Shown piece by piece: positions 12,339 to 23,664 of a stretch of DNA of 64,000 nucleotides; positions within the stretch are counted from its first letter, which is position 1; each line of letters starts with the position of its first letter. Origin of the DNA: Apophysomyces variabilis (taxonomy: Eukaryota; Mucoromycota; Mucoromycetes; Mucorales; Mucoraceae); assembly GCA_002749535.1 (NCBI GenBank), contig MZZL01000387.1:560090-624089 (forward strand), read 5' to 3'. The notes below the pieces were generated by a model. That model had not been told where the DNA came from and searched no databases. It was given only the letters and a program-made list of their open reading frames with translations. The translations under genes and the position numbers were made by a program.

Positions 12339-15300
12339 TTAGAAAGACTTGACGTATGTACGGATAGCTTCTTCTAGCTCCTTCTTAACAACCGGTTTAC
12401 TGACGTATCCGTTCATGCCTGCGAAAACGGTTAACAGTGCCAAAAAACACCTTCTGTCAGACGATTTTGCTATTATTACCTGCTTGGACGCATTTTTCTC
12501 GATCCCCTGGCATAACGCATGCTGTCATGGCAATAATATATGGGTGTGTAGCAGAGTCGGCTAGCTCCCTCCGGATCTTTGTTGCAGCCTCCAGTCCGTT
12601 CATTTCAGGCATCCAGACGTCCATGAAGATCAAATCAAATGGCGTGCTTTCCGCACGCGCCTTTTCAACTAGCTCACATGCTTGTAGTCCGTTTTGCGCC
12701 ATGTTTGGCTTGCATCCGAGTAACTGCTCAAGCATACGCGAAAACACTTTCTGGTTTACCGGATTGTCATCTACAAGCAAGCTCCGGAGACCAAGCTGGG
12801 AAAGAGACTCTCCGTCCTTTTGTTTCACGGATATCTGACGTTCGCATCCAGGTGTCATGATAGCTATCGCTGTGGTAAGTTGGTGCAAACTCTGGAACAA
12901 CACAGAATTTTTGAGTGGCCTGGGAAGGGTCATGGCATCAGTATGTTTCTCTTTGCTTGTCGTATCTGCTGCCTCAGGGGCATGCAAATGAACTCGTGGA
13001 AGATGACCGTCTCTGACGTAAAGGCACGGAATAGCCAAATCAAAACGCGATTTCAGTTCCTGTAGTACGACTGCGCTTGATACAGGCTTAGGCCCCAGCT
13101 CTTCAATGATATCAAGGTTGAAATCCACGATAACAAGGGAGACAGCGTGCAAATTATCTCGCATGTAATCCGTTGCTTCCTCAAAACTATATACCTTTAC
13201 CTTAAGACCAGCGTTACCTAGTATACTACCCCAAGCTTTCTGTAGACATGGATTCTGCGTGATAATGATAGGATTCGGACATTTTGCTGCAAGTTCACCT
13301 AATCGATATTGATTTGCATAAGTTTGACCGTCTGTTTGCACTTGAAGTTTCACGCAGCAATAGAAGACTGATCCAGATCCTGGCTCTGACTCAACCCACT
13401 ATCTGTTGGTTAACCACAGAACGAAAGAGATAAAGTTTCTGAGCTATTTACCATGTCCCCTTTCATCATCCTACATAGCTTTCTACTGATCGCTAACCCA
13501 AGACCTACAAAAAGCTTCACTTAGAATAATTGCCATATATTGCGGCAATTCAACCTGTTCCGCCAAAGTTACGAGCTGTAGATGCGTCATAAACTTGAGA
13601 AAACGATTTGAACAGCTGTTTCATTTTGTGTTGAGGAATGCCAATTCCTGTATCTCTGACGGAAATGACAAGTGTCACAAGGTCATTAACGTCATCCAGA
13701 GTGGGGCAGCACACTAGGTCACTATCACCGTCCTCATGCTTAAGAGAAGGCGTATCCGACGTCTTTACAGCGACATGCACGACGACGTACCCTTCGGAAG
13801 TAAACTTGATCGCGTTAGAAAGCCTGAATACGGTGCATGGTTAGTGCTCGAGGAGGTCAAAGTTTCTTAGCTTACAAGTTAAGGAGTATTTGACGCAGCC
13901 GCACAAGGTCTCCGTAAACATGTATTGGTACATCGTTATCTATATAATACCACATTGTAATTCCCTTGGCAAGGAAGATGGAGGACAGAAGGCTCATGGC
14001 ACTTTCAATTGCAAAAGTCTATTAAATCAAGTAGCAAAGTTCTATTAGCCCCGACATGTTTATATTCGCTACAAACCAAATCTAGCTTGCTATTCTCCAA
14101 GACAAATTTTCCTGACTCGATCTTGGAATAATCCAAGATATCGTCTATAAGTGCCATCAAATGATTGCCTAATAGCTGCTATTAGTGGAAACAGTTGTCA
14201 ATATACATACAAAGCTAACCAGATGATTCAATTATTTCTGCGCATTCGTATAAATCTGGCGGAAGATCACTTTCCATGAGCATACGGGACATACCAATAA
14301 CAGCGTTCATGGGCGTACGGATCTCTGCGGGATGTTTGCTTTAGCTACAAGAATATCGGTATGTTCATACCATGGGACATATTAGCTAGGAAGTTCTGCT
14401 TTGAGGCTGCCGCAGCCTCAGCTATCTCTTTTGCCGCTTTCAAATCTTTTACAATCTTCGGTCAGTGCAGTTATTTATAATTGAATAATAAAGGTACCTT
14501 TAAGTAGCGCCTGAGTGCGAGTTTTCTCTTCCTCCAGTTCCATAGTACGTTGTTGCAGGTTTTCCGTCCGCTTCTTCACCAAGTTCTCCATGTCATTAGC
14601 ATATTTTTCCAGCTAATATGAATTGTCAATGCTATTGCTAGTCCGTCAAATGTTGTTACCATAATAGCCATGTTGTCAACCACACAATCCGAACCAACGG
14701 AATATGGATCTATTTCTTGGACTTGTGCCTGTCACGGAGCAGTTAACGTGTGCTTAATCAAGTAGTTGCGTGTCTTGCTTACAGCAATGGAAGAAACAGT
14801 CGGTCTGATGTCTGGGTCGCGTTGAAGACACTTTATGATAACTGATTTGATTCCGTCAGAATACCCGTCATGGCCTTCTGGTAACATCCTTGGATAGAGG
14901 CCTTCGTGACGGACCTGATTAAATATGCTTTCACAACTAAGACCTTGAAGGCGCTGCTCCATATAAGGTGGCTCCCGGGTTAAGATCTCGTTAATTATGA
15001 TCCCGGCACTGTTAATGTTACTATGGCCATGTATCCATTTTAGCTTGGTGAATGACCTTACCTATATACATTGGCCGCTTTGGTAGGATACGTCAGATAG
15101 AATCCTAGTGGTGTACACACAATTGATTCTGGTGCAGCCCACAGAAGCTTATCACTGGTTTGGATTACGTGTGTACTTGCATCGTATGATATCTGATCAG
15201 TCTTCTTGGGAAGAGCTGAAAGCATAAGTGGATCTAGCTGAGAGTGTCTAACTGCATCTAGACCATAGTCTGTGATCTTGAGTTCCCATTTTCCGGAAAC

Positions 15301-18300
15301 CATGCAAGAAGATGAGGTTAGAAACCTGTGAACCATGAACTTTGACCGTTGCAAGAATTCCAGACCTAACAAGAAAAAAGGAGTTAGACGCTGAGATGGA
15401 TTTAGCCTTCCAGGAAATCAACTATCACCATCCAGTAAATCGTGAATAAGAGAAAAGCGAAATATCCATGTCAATTCGATATCAGAATTAGCTAGCACTT
15501 CGGCCAGACTACCTTTGGCGCAGTATTCTAGCATAGAAGTCTTAGAAAATCCTTGCCAATAAACGACAATAAGGTATTCTATACCTTCGACAATGTAAGT
15601 ACGCTCTGGCTCAGAACAAAGACCAACGAATTCCGTGAGTTTTGGATAGCGTGTCTCTTTCATGAGTGCTATTTCTCTTCGCACAGTATCATCAATACGA
15701 AGACGTTTTCGCCCAATCTGTTTGATATAGACAGGGAGATTACGGCTATTAACAGTTCGTCAATACGCTACGGATAACAATGCGATTTCAGATCGATCTT
15801 ACTAGACTCCAACGGCATGAGCCAATTTTGTCCGTTGCGTCGTATCTTGTCCACCATCGCTATGAAAATGGTTATATAAAATATTCTGGTAAAAAGTTCA
15901 ATCCGTTTAAAAACTTACTGCAGTAGTTTCTTGTTTTTGTATATTCCTTGCTCGTTTCCTGCACTTTTATCGTGTCGATGTAAAGCGGATGTCTTCACCG
16001 AACTTTTCTGAACGACGACAATGTATTCGCCAGAGTTTTTACGTTCCGGTGATTCAGGCGCCTTACGTGCACGAAACTCCTCGGAAGGTTGAACAAGATC
16101 ATCAAATCGCAATAGCCAAGAATTGTCCCCTGCAAATGAAGTCGCCTTGCGATTCCGACGAACTTGCCAAAATTTTCTGAGTATAAGACCCACAAGGAAG
16201 ACACATCCCAAGGGAATGAATATGGCCATATAGACTTGCTGGTTGGTCTTAAATCGACTTTCCGTAAACGCTTTACACGTAGGATTGTTGCTGTTCGGCC
16301 CGTCTCCGCAGCGCACGCAAGCGGATGACCCTGGTAAGGCATACGTCCCTTCTTCGCAACGCATACAAGCGTTCTGGTTAGGTAGCCGTGAAAACATATT
16401 TTCCGGACAAGGAACACACTGTATCGCCGCCCTTGTATGGCCGTTATCCACACAGAAGTAATCCGTAGCAAGTTTGGTATAATAAGTACCCGGACGGCAT
16501 ACAGATTCAACTTTCGACGCAGATACTAAATTGCCTTCCCATGGCCGATGACCCACTACGGTTTTTGCAAGAAAAAGGTTGAACAACGAAAGAAAGCCAA
16601 TGGCAAACATGTTGGTGTACCTAGTCAGCCGTAAAAGAAAATAATTGAGCAGTTGTAGCGTCTAAAAGGCAACACTAACCAAAATGTTCGTACACGGCCT
16701 TCCAGATAGGCTTGCACCTGATCAAACAGGTCACCCGATGTATAAATGGCCGTCGTGTTTCTTAGGTAACCTTTTAACATACGCTAGGAACAAACTGTTT
16801 AGCCACCGGCTTCGGTGTATTTAGTACTTCCGCTACTTACAGTATTGATAATGTCAAACACGTATTCTGAAAGCGTTATATAAGCATCCGGTACGTAGTT
16901 TTTCTTTTCCAGTGTCATCAAAATATCACGAAATTCATGATCCATAGCTTCCGACGTAGAAAGCCGGATAGAGTGTATAACAAGGTTGCGACCAGGCATG
17001 TGTCCATGCATCTTTTCTTCAAGTGCTGCATAGAAAAGATCGCAAAACCCTTGATTGTTCTTTCCAACGTATTCTGCTATACATATCGGCGATACTATCT
17101 TGTCCGATGCCACTGCCTGTGCAACAGATTTTGCTAAAGAAGCTTTGTCTAGCTTCACACTAATGGTTGGGCTGTTTTTGGGGTCTTTCAGACCTCTATA
17201 TATCATAGATCTATAAAACTCTTATAAATCTTACTGGTCATCGGTGCCTAATTCTTCAAAAAGGGATTCCGTCTTAATAGAAGATAGATTGGTCAAACTG
17301 ATCACTGCAGGACTATAGGGAGACCATTTCGTTTCGTCACCCTTCGAGATGACATCAGCCTGCTGTTGGTTTCCAGGTGATGTCAACTCGATTTGGAGTT
17401 CATGGAGCGGTTCTTTTGAAAATATATCAGAATTAGCAATAAACAAAGAACTGGTTACACTTGCCAATTACGCTTTGCCGTGTCTTATCATAGGTAAGTG
17501 GTATGTCCGTCTAAGTTAAATAATGACATCTTCTTCTGTTTTCATACCTCGGCTCGGTTGAGAATAGTCCAGTTAAGTCTGTGGGCAAAATCCTGCGCAC
17601 CAGCCATCATTGCTGTGTTATATGTATCTCCCTGGGTGTTCGACATAGCTGCACTGATATAGGTGGAAGTTGATCTTAATGGAACCAGTTTTGACTTTTC
17701 GTTTTGTATGTTTGTGGCCAAGGTTTCGTTTGTGATCAGAATTGGTCCTGTTTTGATGGTCTGATTGACAAAAACATCATAGCCTGTGAGAAGCTGGGAA
17801 AGGAGAAATGCCGAGTACATTAGCTCTGTCTTTGTTTTGCGGTTCTTAGGATCTATACCCGAAGATACATGTAAAATACGGGTAGTGCCGTTTGGTAATA
17901 GGGTAGCTGAGAGATCGCAATGCTATCATTATGTTCATGGAACAGTTTCATCATATTGTTACTTCCAATATCAAAAATGGCGATTCCCAAACGGCGATTG
18001 CCATCTATTTGCTTAATGGCCAAGGCTGCATCGCTCACGATATCTGAAGTTATCTGAAGGAAAAAAAGAAAATAAGCGGAACATTGGACAATATCTTTGT
18101 TTTGCTTACCGAACCTCCAAGTGAAACAAGGGAATCGAACGAACTATTCGCCATAAAGTAGTCGCGGATTTCTGCTACGGGTTGTGCAAATGTGCCATAA
18201 TCGGACAAAGACAATACAGAGGGTTCAGTTTGGATGACACGACGAATGCCCGAGAGCCGTAGTTGACAGCTTGCATTATCAAGACCAGGGAACTGGACAG

Positions 18301-18897
18301 CAAGCGGTCGCGTGTACCCTCGTCGCCGAAGCTCCTGACCAAGCATCAATCCTGCTTCCTCATCATCCTGTAGGACTCGGGTAAGACCAAGTCGTTTAGC
18401 ATAGTCAAGACCGGTATTGAACACGATGATCGGAACATTTTTTGCAAGAGCATAATGAATTGCATCCAAAAGACCACCGTCATCAGGGATTGTCAGGATA
18501 ATGCCATTAACACCCTAAAAGTGCCTCTGATAAGCAATAAGACATATTGCTACATAGAATATACTATTACCCTGTCGACAGCATTACGAACATCTGCAGT
18601 CATTTTAGAGGTTGTATTGACAAGATGTTTGGTCCAGGTTAAATCCATATCAAGAATTGCTGCTGCGTCCCGAGCGCCTTGCTCAGGGTTATGGAAAGAG
18701 GAATCCATGGCTAAATCATGAGAAATCATGGCAACACGGCGTCTGTTAGAGTCACTAGCGCTGCACTCGTGTAGACGAAATGACGATTCTTGTAGACGGC
18801 CATAGACTCGAGTTTGATAATGAAAAGATAGTGCGAAAAGAAGGAACCATATCGTGAAGATCGATCTCCAGCAGTACTCCTTTTCGGATGGATGCAT
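12339..18897 (-). CDS. Receptor: tandem PBP ectodomain, guanylyl-cyclase-type kinase homology domain, histidine kinase, receiver
   Basis: One spliced gene (about 20 short introns, roughly 1,750-1,850 residues as I join it). Start ATG at 18897 gives [11 protein letters not shown] and a hydrophobic signal segment ([15 protein letters not shown]). Order: PBP-like lobe 1 ([34 protein letters not shown]; ~18720-17700); PBP-like lobe 2 ([20 protein letters not shown] to [14 protein letters not shown]; ~17670-16550); Cys-rich stalk (16540-16270); membrane helix [19 protein letters not shown] (~16220); kinase-homology domain (~15850-14770) with [15 protein letters not shown] instead of HRD, KITDYGL, WAAPE; signalling helix [16 protein letters not shown] (~14610); HisKA box [13 protein letters not shown], His codon 14374-14372, split by a 46-bp intron; HATPase N box [31 protein letters not shown]; degenerate receiver (VIVDFNLD); receiver with VDDN, phospho-Asp in FMDVWMP, AMTA and VSKP; stop 12341-12339. 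The kinase domain most resembles receptor guanylyl cyclases. One join (~17545-17460) has unresolved phase. Expected role: plasma-membrane sensing feeding a phosphorelay (inference). Confidence 0.88.
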
Positions 18898-20333
18898 TGA
18901 CAAACGGTGAACCGAAAAAAAAAAATAGGTCGAGAACAAGACCGGATTCCAAAGGGGCCAAAATATTTCGGTGTATTTTTTGGGTGTTTGCTGAATGCGT
19001 ATCCATCAGATATCAATGTCTACAGTTTAAGAATACCGCATTACGATCTGTGATTATTTGTTTAACGCCGGATACAAAAGTAAGGCCATCGGCCGTAGCC
19101 ATAATGTTTCCGACGTTTAGTCGTGACCATACCAAAGGGTTTTTGTTATAGTAAGTTCCAAAGAAATAGGATGTAGAAGATTATTGATCAGAATGAGGAG
19201 GAGCAAATAGAACATCGAAGCCATTCAAGGCAAACAAAAAGGAAAAGGCTCACGTGTGAACAATTCTATGGGCGGAAAAGAATATTAGGCATTATTTATT
19301 TGGCAATAACGGCCTTCTTGCACCCAACTACGGTCTTATGATTAACGAAGAGTAACTTTTCAGCTTGATCGTCATCAATGAGCTTTATTACATTTGTTGC
19401 GATCATGCTATCCAGGCTGCAGTGATCGAGTTCCTAGATGAGCATTGGTTGTATATGGCGAGTAGAGAATGTTTAAGTGCGGTTATGGTATTGTTAGAAA
19501 ATTTCTTAGATTTGGAGTGTAGAAATAGAATAGAATAATTTCAGATCAAAGGAGGTATGTTGGTGTCACGTTGTGTTTTCCGTCAAATGAAGGACAAAAC
19601 GTGGGTTATATTAGTAGACCCTGGTTATGACAGTTTGGAAGCTTAGCCATATGATTCGGGTTACGCAATGCCTAAATCATCATGCATTTGTCGATCATTG
19701 TCGTTCTCACGAGGTTCAGGAAATCGGCGACAAAAGGTCCAATACTTTGAAAAGCCCTGATTCAGTAATAAGGAGAGTAAAGGAGAGAAGAAGGTGGAAA
19801 AGAAGAGAAGTATTTTCTAGACATCGAAGAAGATATTGTCTGTCTGATTACGTTTATTGATTGTGAGGTCTGAAATTAACAAGAACGGGCCGTGTATAAA
19901 ACAGGTCTCCCTTTATGACATTAAACTATGCATGTTCATATACTAAGAATAATACAAATTTTTGGCACAAACATAAAGATTTAGATGAGTTGTGGTCATA
20001 AGTAGTAACTATAGATATATAAGTGTAAATGATGGAGCGGGTGAGGGTGTATTCGCACGTGCAAGTGTAAGTATATGTGTGTTTTGTGATTTTGCGTGTG
20101 TGTGAGTGTGAGGGGAGGGCAGTGGTAATAAAGAGAAAGAGAGGGTGGTGTGTGTGTGCGTGTGTATAATGTCCATGTATAAAAAAGGGATAGTAAAGAT
20201 AGGGAAATTCAGGTAACTTTTTTTTGGTTTCTTTTTTTGTCTTTCAAGTATGAAGAGGGGAAGAAAAGGGATTTCACGACAAGGGATCCGTTCAACAGTT
20301 CACCTTGTTATGTCTACCAAAGGGATCGTGGAT
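18898..20333. other. Intergenic between receptor and Myb genes
   Basis: Mostly non-coding. Two exon-like minus-strand pieces are visible: 19442-19302 (after an acceptor CTCATCTAG, reads LDHCSLDSMIATNVIKLIDD and ends VVGCKKAVIAK-stop) and 19146-19020 (NPLVWSRLNVGNIMATADG...). A short hydrophobic ATG frame (MASMFYLLLLILINN) starts near 19219. They could be remains of an upstream gene or unrecognised 5' exons of the receptor; I could not join them. GT-rich microsatellite DNA follows. Confidence 0.35.
20060..20168. repeat. GT/GA-rich low-complexity tract
   Basis: Irregular runs of TG, GTGTGTGT and GAGAGAAAGAGAGG separated by short unique bases. Microsatellite-like, in the 3' flank of the Myb gene. 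Confidence 0.7.
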
Positions 20334-20942
20334 TTACATGGTGTTCATCTGTCGCTTTCGGATCATGCCGGCGACCTTGGCTGAACGCAGCTCGCATTCT
20401 CTCCAGGAACGATCGTTCACATCACGGGCTACCGATTTCCAAGCTTGCTTGAAAAGACGAGCATTCTTCTTGATGGCGATCAACAGCTGGCGGTCTTCAT
20501 TCTCGGTCCATTCGCGGCGTTCCATGGCTTTTGCTTGTAAAGTTTTGAAGCGACCCCAGCAGCATCCACGAGAGCGATGAGGCAGATACGTAGAGGAAAT
20601 CATTGCCCAGGACAGTCCTTGACTGTAACCCTGTTGCAATAGATAGTCTTCAGCTGGTGTCCATGGAGTACGTGTTTGCGACGAGTTGCGTGCATGACGA
20701 GTAGTAGAGTGTCTGTGGACAGCAGGGCGGACAATAGGTGATGCTACTGGAGACATGGATGGTGAAAGGGAAGGAACAGAAGAGTAAGATGACATGGTAG
20801 GGCTGACTGAGGACACAGAGGAGGATGCGGATGACCAAGTCTGGTATGACTGGTGAGCAACAACGGGTGATTTTTGGCAGATGTTCATCACGATGGGTTC
20901 AACAGTGTTGGAAATTGGGCAAAGCAAGTTCTTGATATCCAT
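20334..20942 (-). CDS. Myb/SANT-domain DNA-binding protein
   Basis: An intact single-exon gene, ATG at 20942-20940 to stop at 20334, 202 residues. Residues ~1-85 are Ser/Pro-rich, low complexity (SSASSSVSSVSPTMSSYSS type), as in many fungal regulators. Residues ~90-140 hold a first Myb-like repeat (RTPWTPAEDYLLQQGYSQG..W), residues ~141-190 a second (REWTENEDRQLLIAIKK...W.SVARDVNDRSWRECE), with the spaced tryptophans and acidic first helix expected. It should bind DNA as a two-repeat Myb; the target is unknown. A good TATA box lies ~80 bp upstream. The absence of introns contrasts with its neighbours. Confidence 0.85.
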   Translation of the reverse strand: MDIKNLLCPISNTVEPIVMNICQKSPVVAHQSYQTWSSASSSVSSVSPTMSSYSSVPSLSPSMSPVASPIVRPAVHRHSTTRHARNSSQTRTPWTPAEDYLLQQGYSQGLSWAMISSTYLPHRSRGCCWGRFKTLQAKAMERREWTENEDRQLLIAIKKNARLFKQAWKSVARDVNDRSWRECELRSAKVAGMIRKRQMNTM

Positions 20943-21020
20943 TTCGTAGTAAGTAAATAAGTAAGCGAAGATAAATGTATGAGAGGGAATAGTTTTTAAA
21001 CTTCCCGGCCATCTGTCCCT

Positions 21021-21030
21021 CTTTATATAT
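21021..21030 (-). promoter_or_regulatory. TATA box of the Myb gene
   Basis: The minus strand reads ATATATAAAG about 80 bp upstream of the Myb ATG (20942), a near-consensus TATA element at plausible distance for an intermediate 5' UTR. Confidence 0.6.
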
Positions 21031-23664
21031 GCGTTTTCTTCGTTTGGCCCTCCTAGAATTGAATAAGATCCGACCGCACGGAATGTTTGTCAATGAAATA
21101 AAAAAAAAGGAGACAGGTGGAGAGGAAAAGAGCCTGACAAGGAACAAAAACGAGCTGCTTTGGGTATTTGATGTACTCGTCTTATTTTTGTGTTTTGATG
21201 ACGAACAAAAAGAAAATAAGGGCCCCTAAACAAAGACCCTCTCCTTCAATTTCATCACAGAGCCCTTACAGAACCCTCTTTTTGTTACGATTGCGCAAAG
21301 CTCCACTTCCCCTTTTGTGTGATGTCTCTCGCACTTTCTCCTTTTACGTGGCTTTCTACATGACCGCTTACCGAGTTCGTATCCGATTCATCTTATAACT
21401 ATTTAAACCCTCCCTCATCCGCTGTCTGTTCCTCCACGTTTCATGACTCCTTCCCGACGAGGAGGTTGCATCGTGACCGTACCTAAGGACGAAGTATAAG
21501 GGGTTCCTCTATCATAAGCTGTTTTCCTGCCATGAACTTCGCGAAAAGCACAGATCAAGGAGAGTCTGCCATTGTCCTGGAGACCTGGAGGGAGGGGTGT
21601 CACAACGTTGACTTTAACCATTTGTATGGACTCTCCTAAACCATATCAATGTCCATTAGTTAAGACTTAATACATGACAAAAAGAACTATGTCTACATTT
21701 TCTTTTACGATGCTTCCGTAAACACAAGGTTTTTTTTTGACTAGATCAAAACGAATAATAAGACAGGTTTGTTGTAGTGAATGGAAGTGTCATTGTTCCT
21801 AGAACAATAAAAAACGGAAGTCTCTTTTAACTGTATAATCACAGGGCGGGTTTCCCTTTTGTCTATGTAATAGAAAAGAAACGTGGTTATAAAGGTTAAA
21901 GGAGCGAATTTCTCCTACCAGTCGCGTGCGCTTTTTATGTGGCTTTCCACGAGTGATCGAGAGAGGGGAAGATACTTTGTGCCACGCGGCTAATATACCA
22001 AAAATCAGAGTTTGATAGTATAGCATGTAGTTTGGATAAGAGAGGATTCTCGCGCCTTTTCCAATTTGAGGGGTTTGATCCCTTCTAGTAAGGGTTGGGC
22101 GCGGATACGCAATGCCAAAAAGCTCGACAGTTATACAAAGCAATGGAATCAACAGTTGACTTTGAAGTATTATTGTTCACCCTATTGACCGTAAGCCTGA
22201 AATTTTTATTTTTATTTTTTTATTTTTTTCATGGGTTCTTCACCGACCAAGAACGATTCGTCATTCCATATCACGTTGGAAAGACAGCTCACATGAATAA
22301 CCTTAAAGCTTGGGTTACAATTCGGGTATGACACAAAATTTAATTATGCATCAAAAAGTAATCGACAGATCCGTCAATAGTACACGTACCCGCGCATACT
22401 GATATCACGTCGCGGAGAGAAATGTTTGCAGGAATCAATATTTACACTAGGTGTTTACTACGATGTTACCTAGCCTCACAAAAGATTTATCCCTTTTCCA
22501 TTTATTGACCGCAACTGTCATACAGCAATACTGCTGATTGGTTTCCTTAGGCGTCATTTAGGCTTATGATCTTTTCTTGCTATTCTTTGGAATGGATCAA
22601 AACAACTGGTGACGATACACACAATCGCCTAATCTGTGGCCATTTTGTCGTAGCATCACTCAACTATGTCTTACTTTCCCATTCCGTCCTAGCTTTGTTG
22701 AATCAACAGGTATATACTTATAGAGCCACACCTTATTTCGAACGGGCACCGGTTTCAAAGTCAATGTCACGCTTGGCATATGGGTCAATAAGACTAATCG
22801 GTTCGCTTGTGCGTTTCTGATTGACAGTAAGCTGGGAAAAAGGAAAATGTAGTTGGGACGTTTTTTTCTGGTTTCATTTTATGATGTAATATGTGCGGAT
22901 TCAAGTCTACAGGTAAGGATTTAATTTGCAGGGCCATAGATGTCTTATTCAAATCATAGCTTTTCCATTCCTTGTTACATATTTAATTTGTACAAAGTAA
23001 AGAAAAATATCTCTTGTTGGTTATTATCCAACACTCTACAAAGTCTATCTGATAATGGATGTGACCCTGTCGAACTTTTTCAGCCTTCTGTATAAGTCAG
23101 CAAACTTTCTCTCCGCTGGTGTTCCATAAGCGAGTAAACTTTACTAACCTGACGTCTACCTGTCACAGTTGTAGTAATCATGATGGAGAACCGTTTGCTC
23201 TCTAAATTCTGTGCTGGAGTCAGCCGGATTCTAGTCTTATGTTCCGATCGACCTAACATGTGCGCCCAAGGTTGCTGCATACAGTTGGTATCGGATATCT
23301 CGGATGACTTGGTTGACTAATGTTTAATTGACTATGGATAGACCTGTTGTATTCAACAGGCGCGGAGAGAAGGAATGCACGATACACAAAGATCGTCCAA
23401 CCAAACATTATGTACTGATATTTTTTTGTTACTAAGCCCTCTAGCCGGTTCTACTTATTATGCTTATCGCATTAGTTAAAGAAGTAGTTGCGCAAAAAAA
23501 AAAGGTATATTCAAAGTAAACAAACGGTCTCCATCAGAGGCCTGCATAATCATCCCCCGTTGCAGCCACGTGTCAAATAAGCGACAATAAATGTATAGTC
23601 ACATCCGTTCTGTCTTTAAAGCTTCTTTGCTTTTCTTTCGCATCAAGTAACAAAAAAAAAGATC
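21031..23664. other. Intergenic, 2.6 kb
   Basis: No recognised gene. Minus-strand ATG frames at 21621-21415 (68 codons) and 22152-21799 (117 codons), and a plus-strand frame at 22566-22820, lack any motif or family resemblance. Poly-T and poly-A tracts are frequent. The last ~150 bp before 23665, with pyrimidine-rich TTCTTTGCTTTTCTTTC, fit a fungal promoter for the M1 peptidase gene. Confidence 0.5.

Noticed and set aside
12457..13353. Stand-alone response-regulator gene starting at an ATG near 13353
   Set aside because: The frame is joined by a GT-AG intron to the HATPase domain ([14 protein letters not shown]), the expected order of a hybrid kinase.
14732..15684. Active Ser/Thr kinase encoded by the kinase-like exons
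   Set aside because: Catalytic Asp of HRD is absent and the overall pattern is that of receptor-cyclase pseudokinase domains.
15995..16510. Second long minus-strand frame beside the Cys-rich stalk
   Set aside because: It is a shadow of the receptor exon; the Cys-rich repeats and membrane helix are in the other frame.
16550..16610. [15 protein letters not shown] as a signal peptide starting a separate receptor gene
   Set aside because: The frame continues upstream across a GT-AG intron (…[14 protein letters not shown]) into the PBP lobe, and the segment fits the last helix of a PBP fold.
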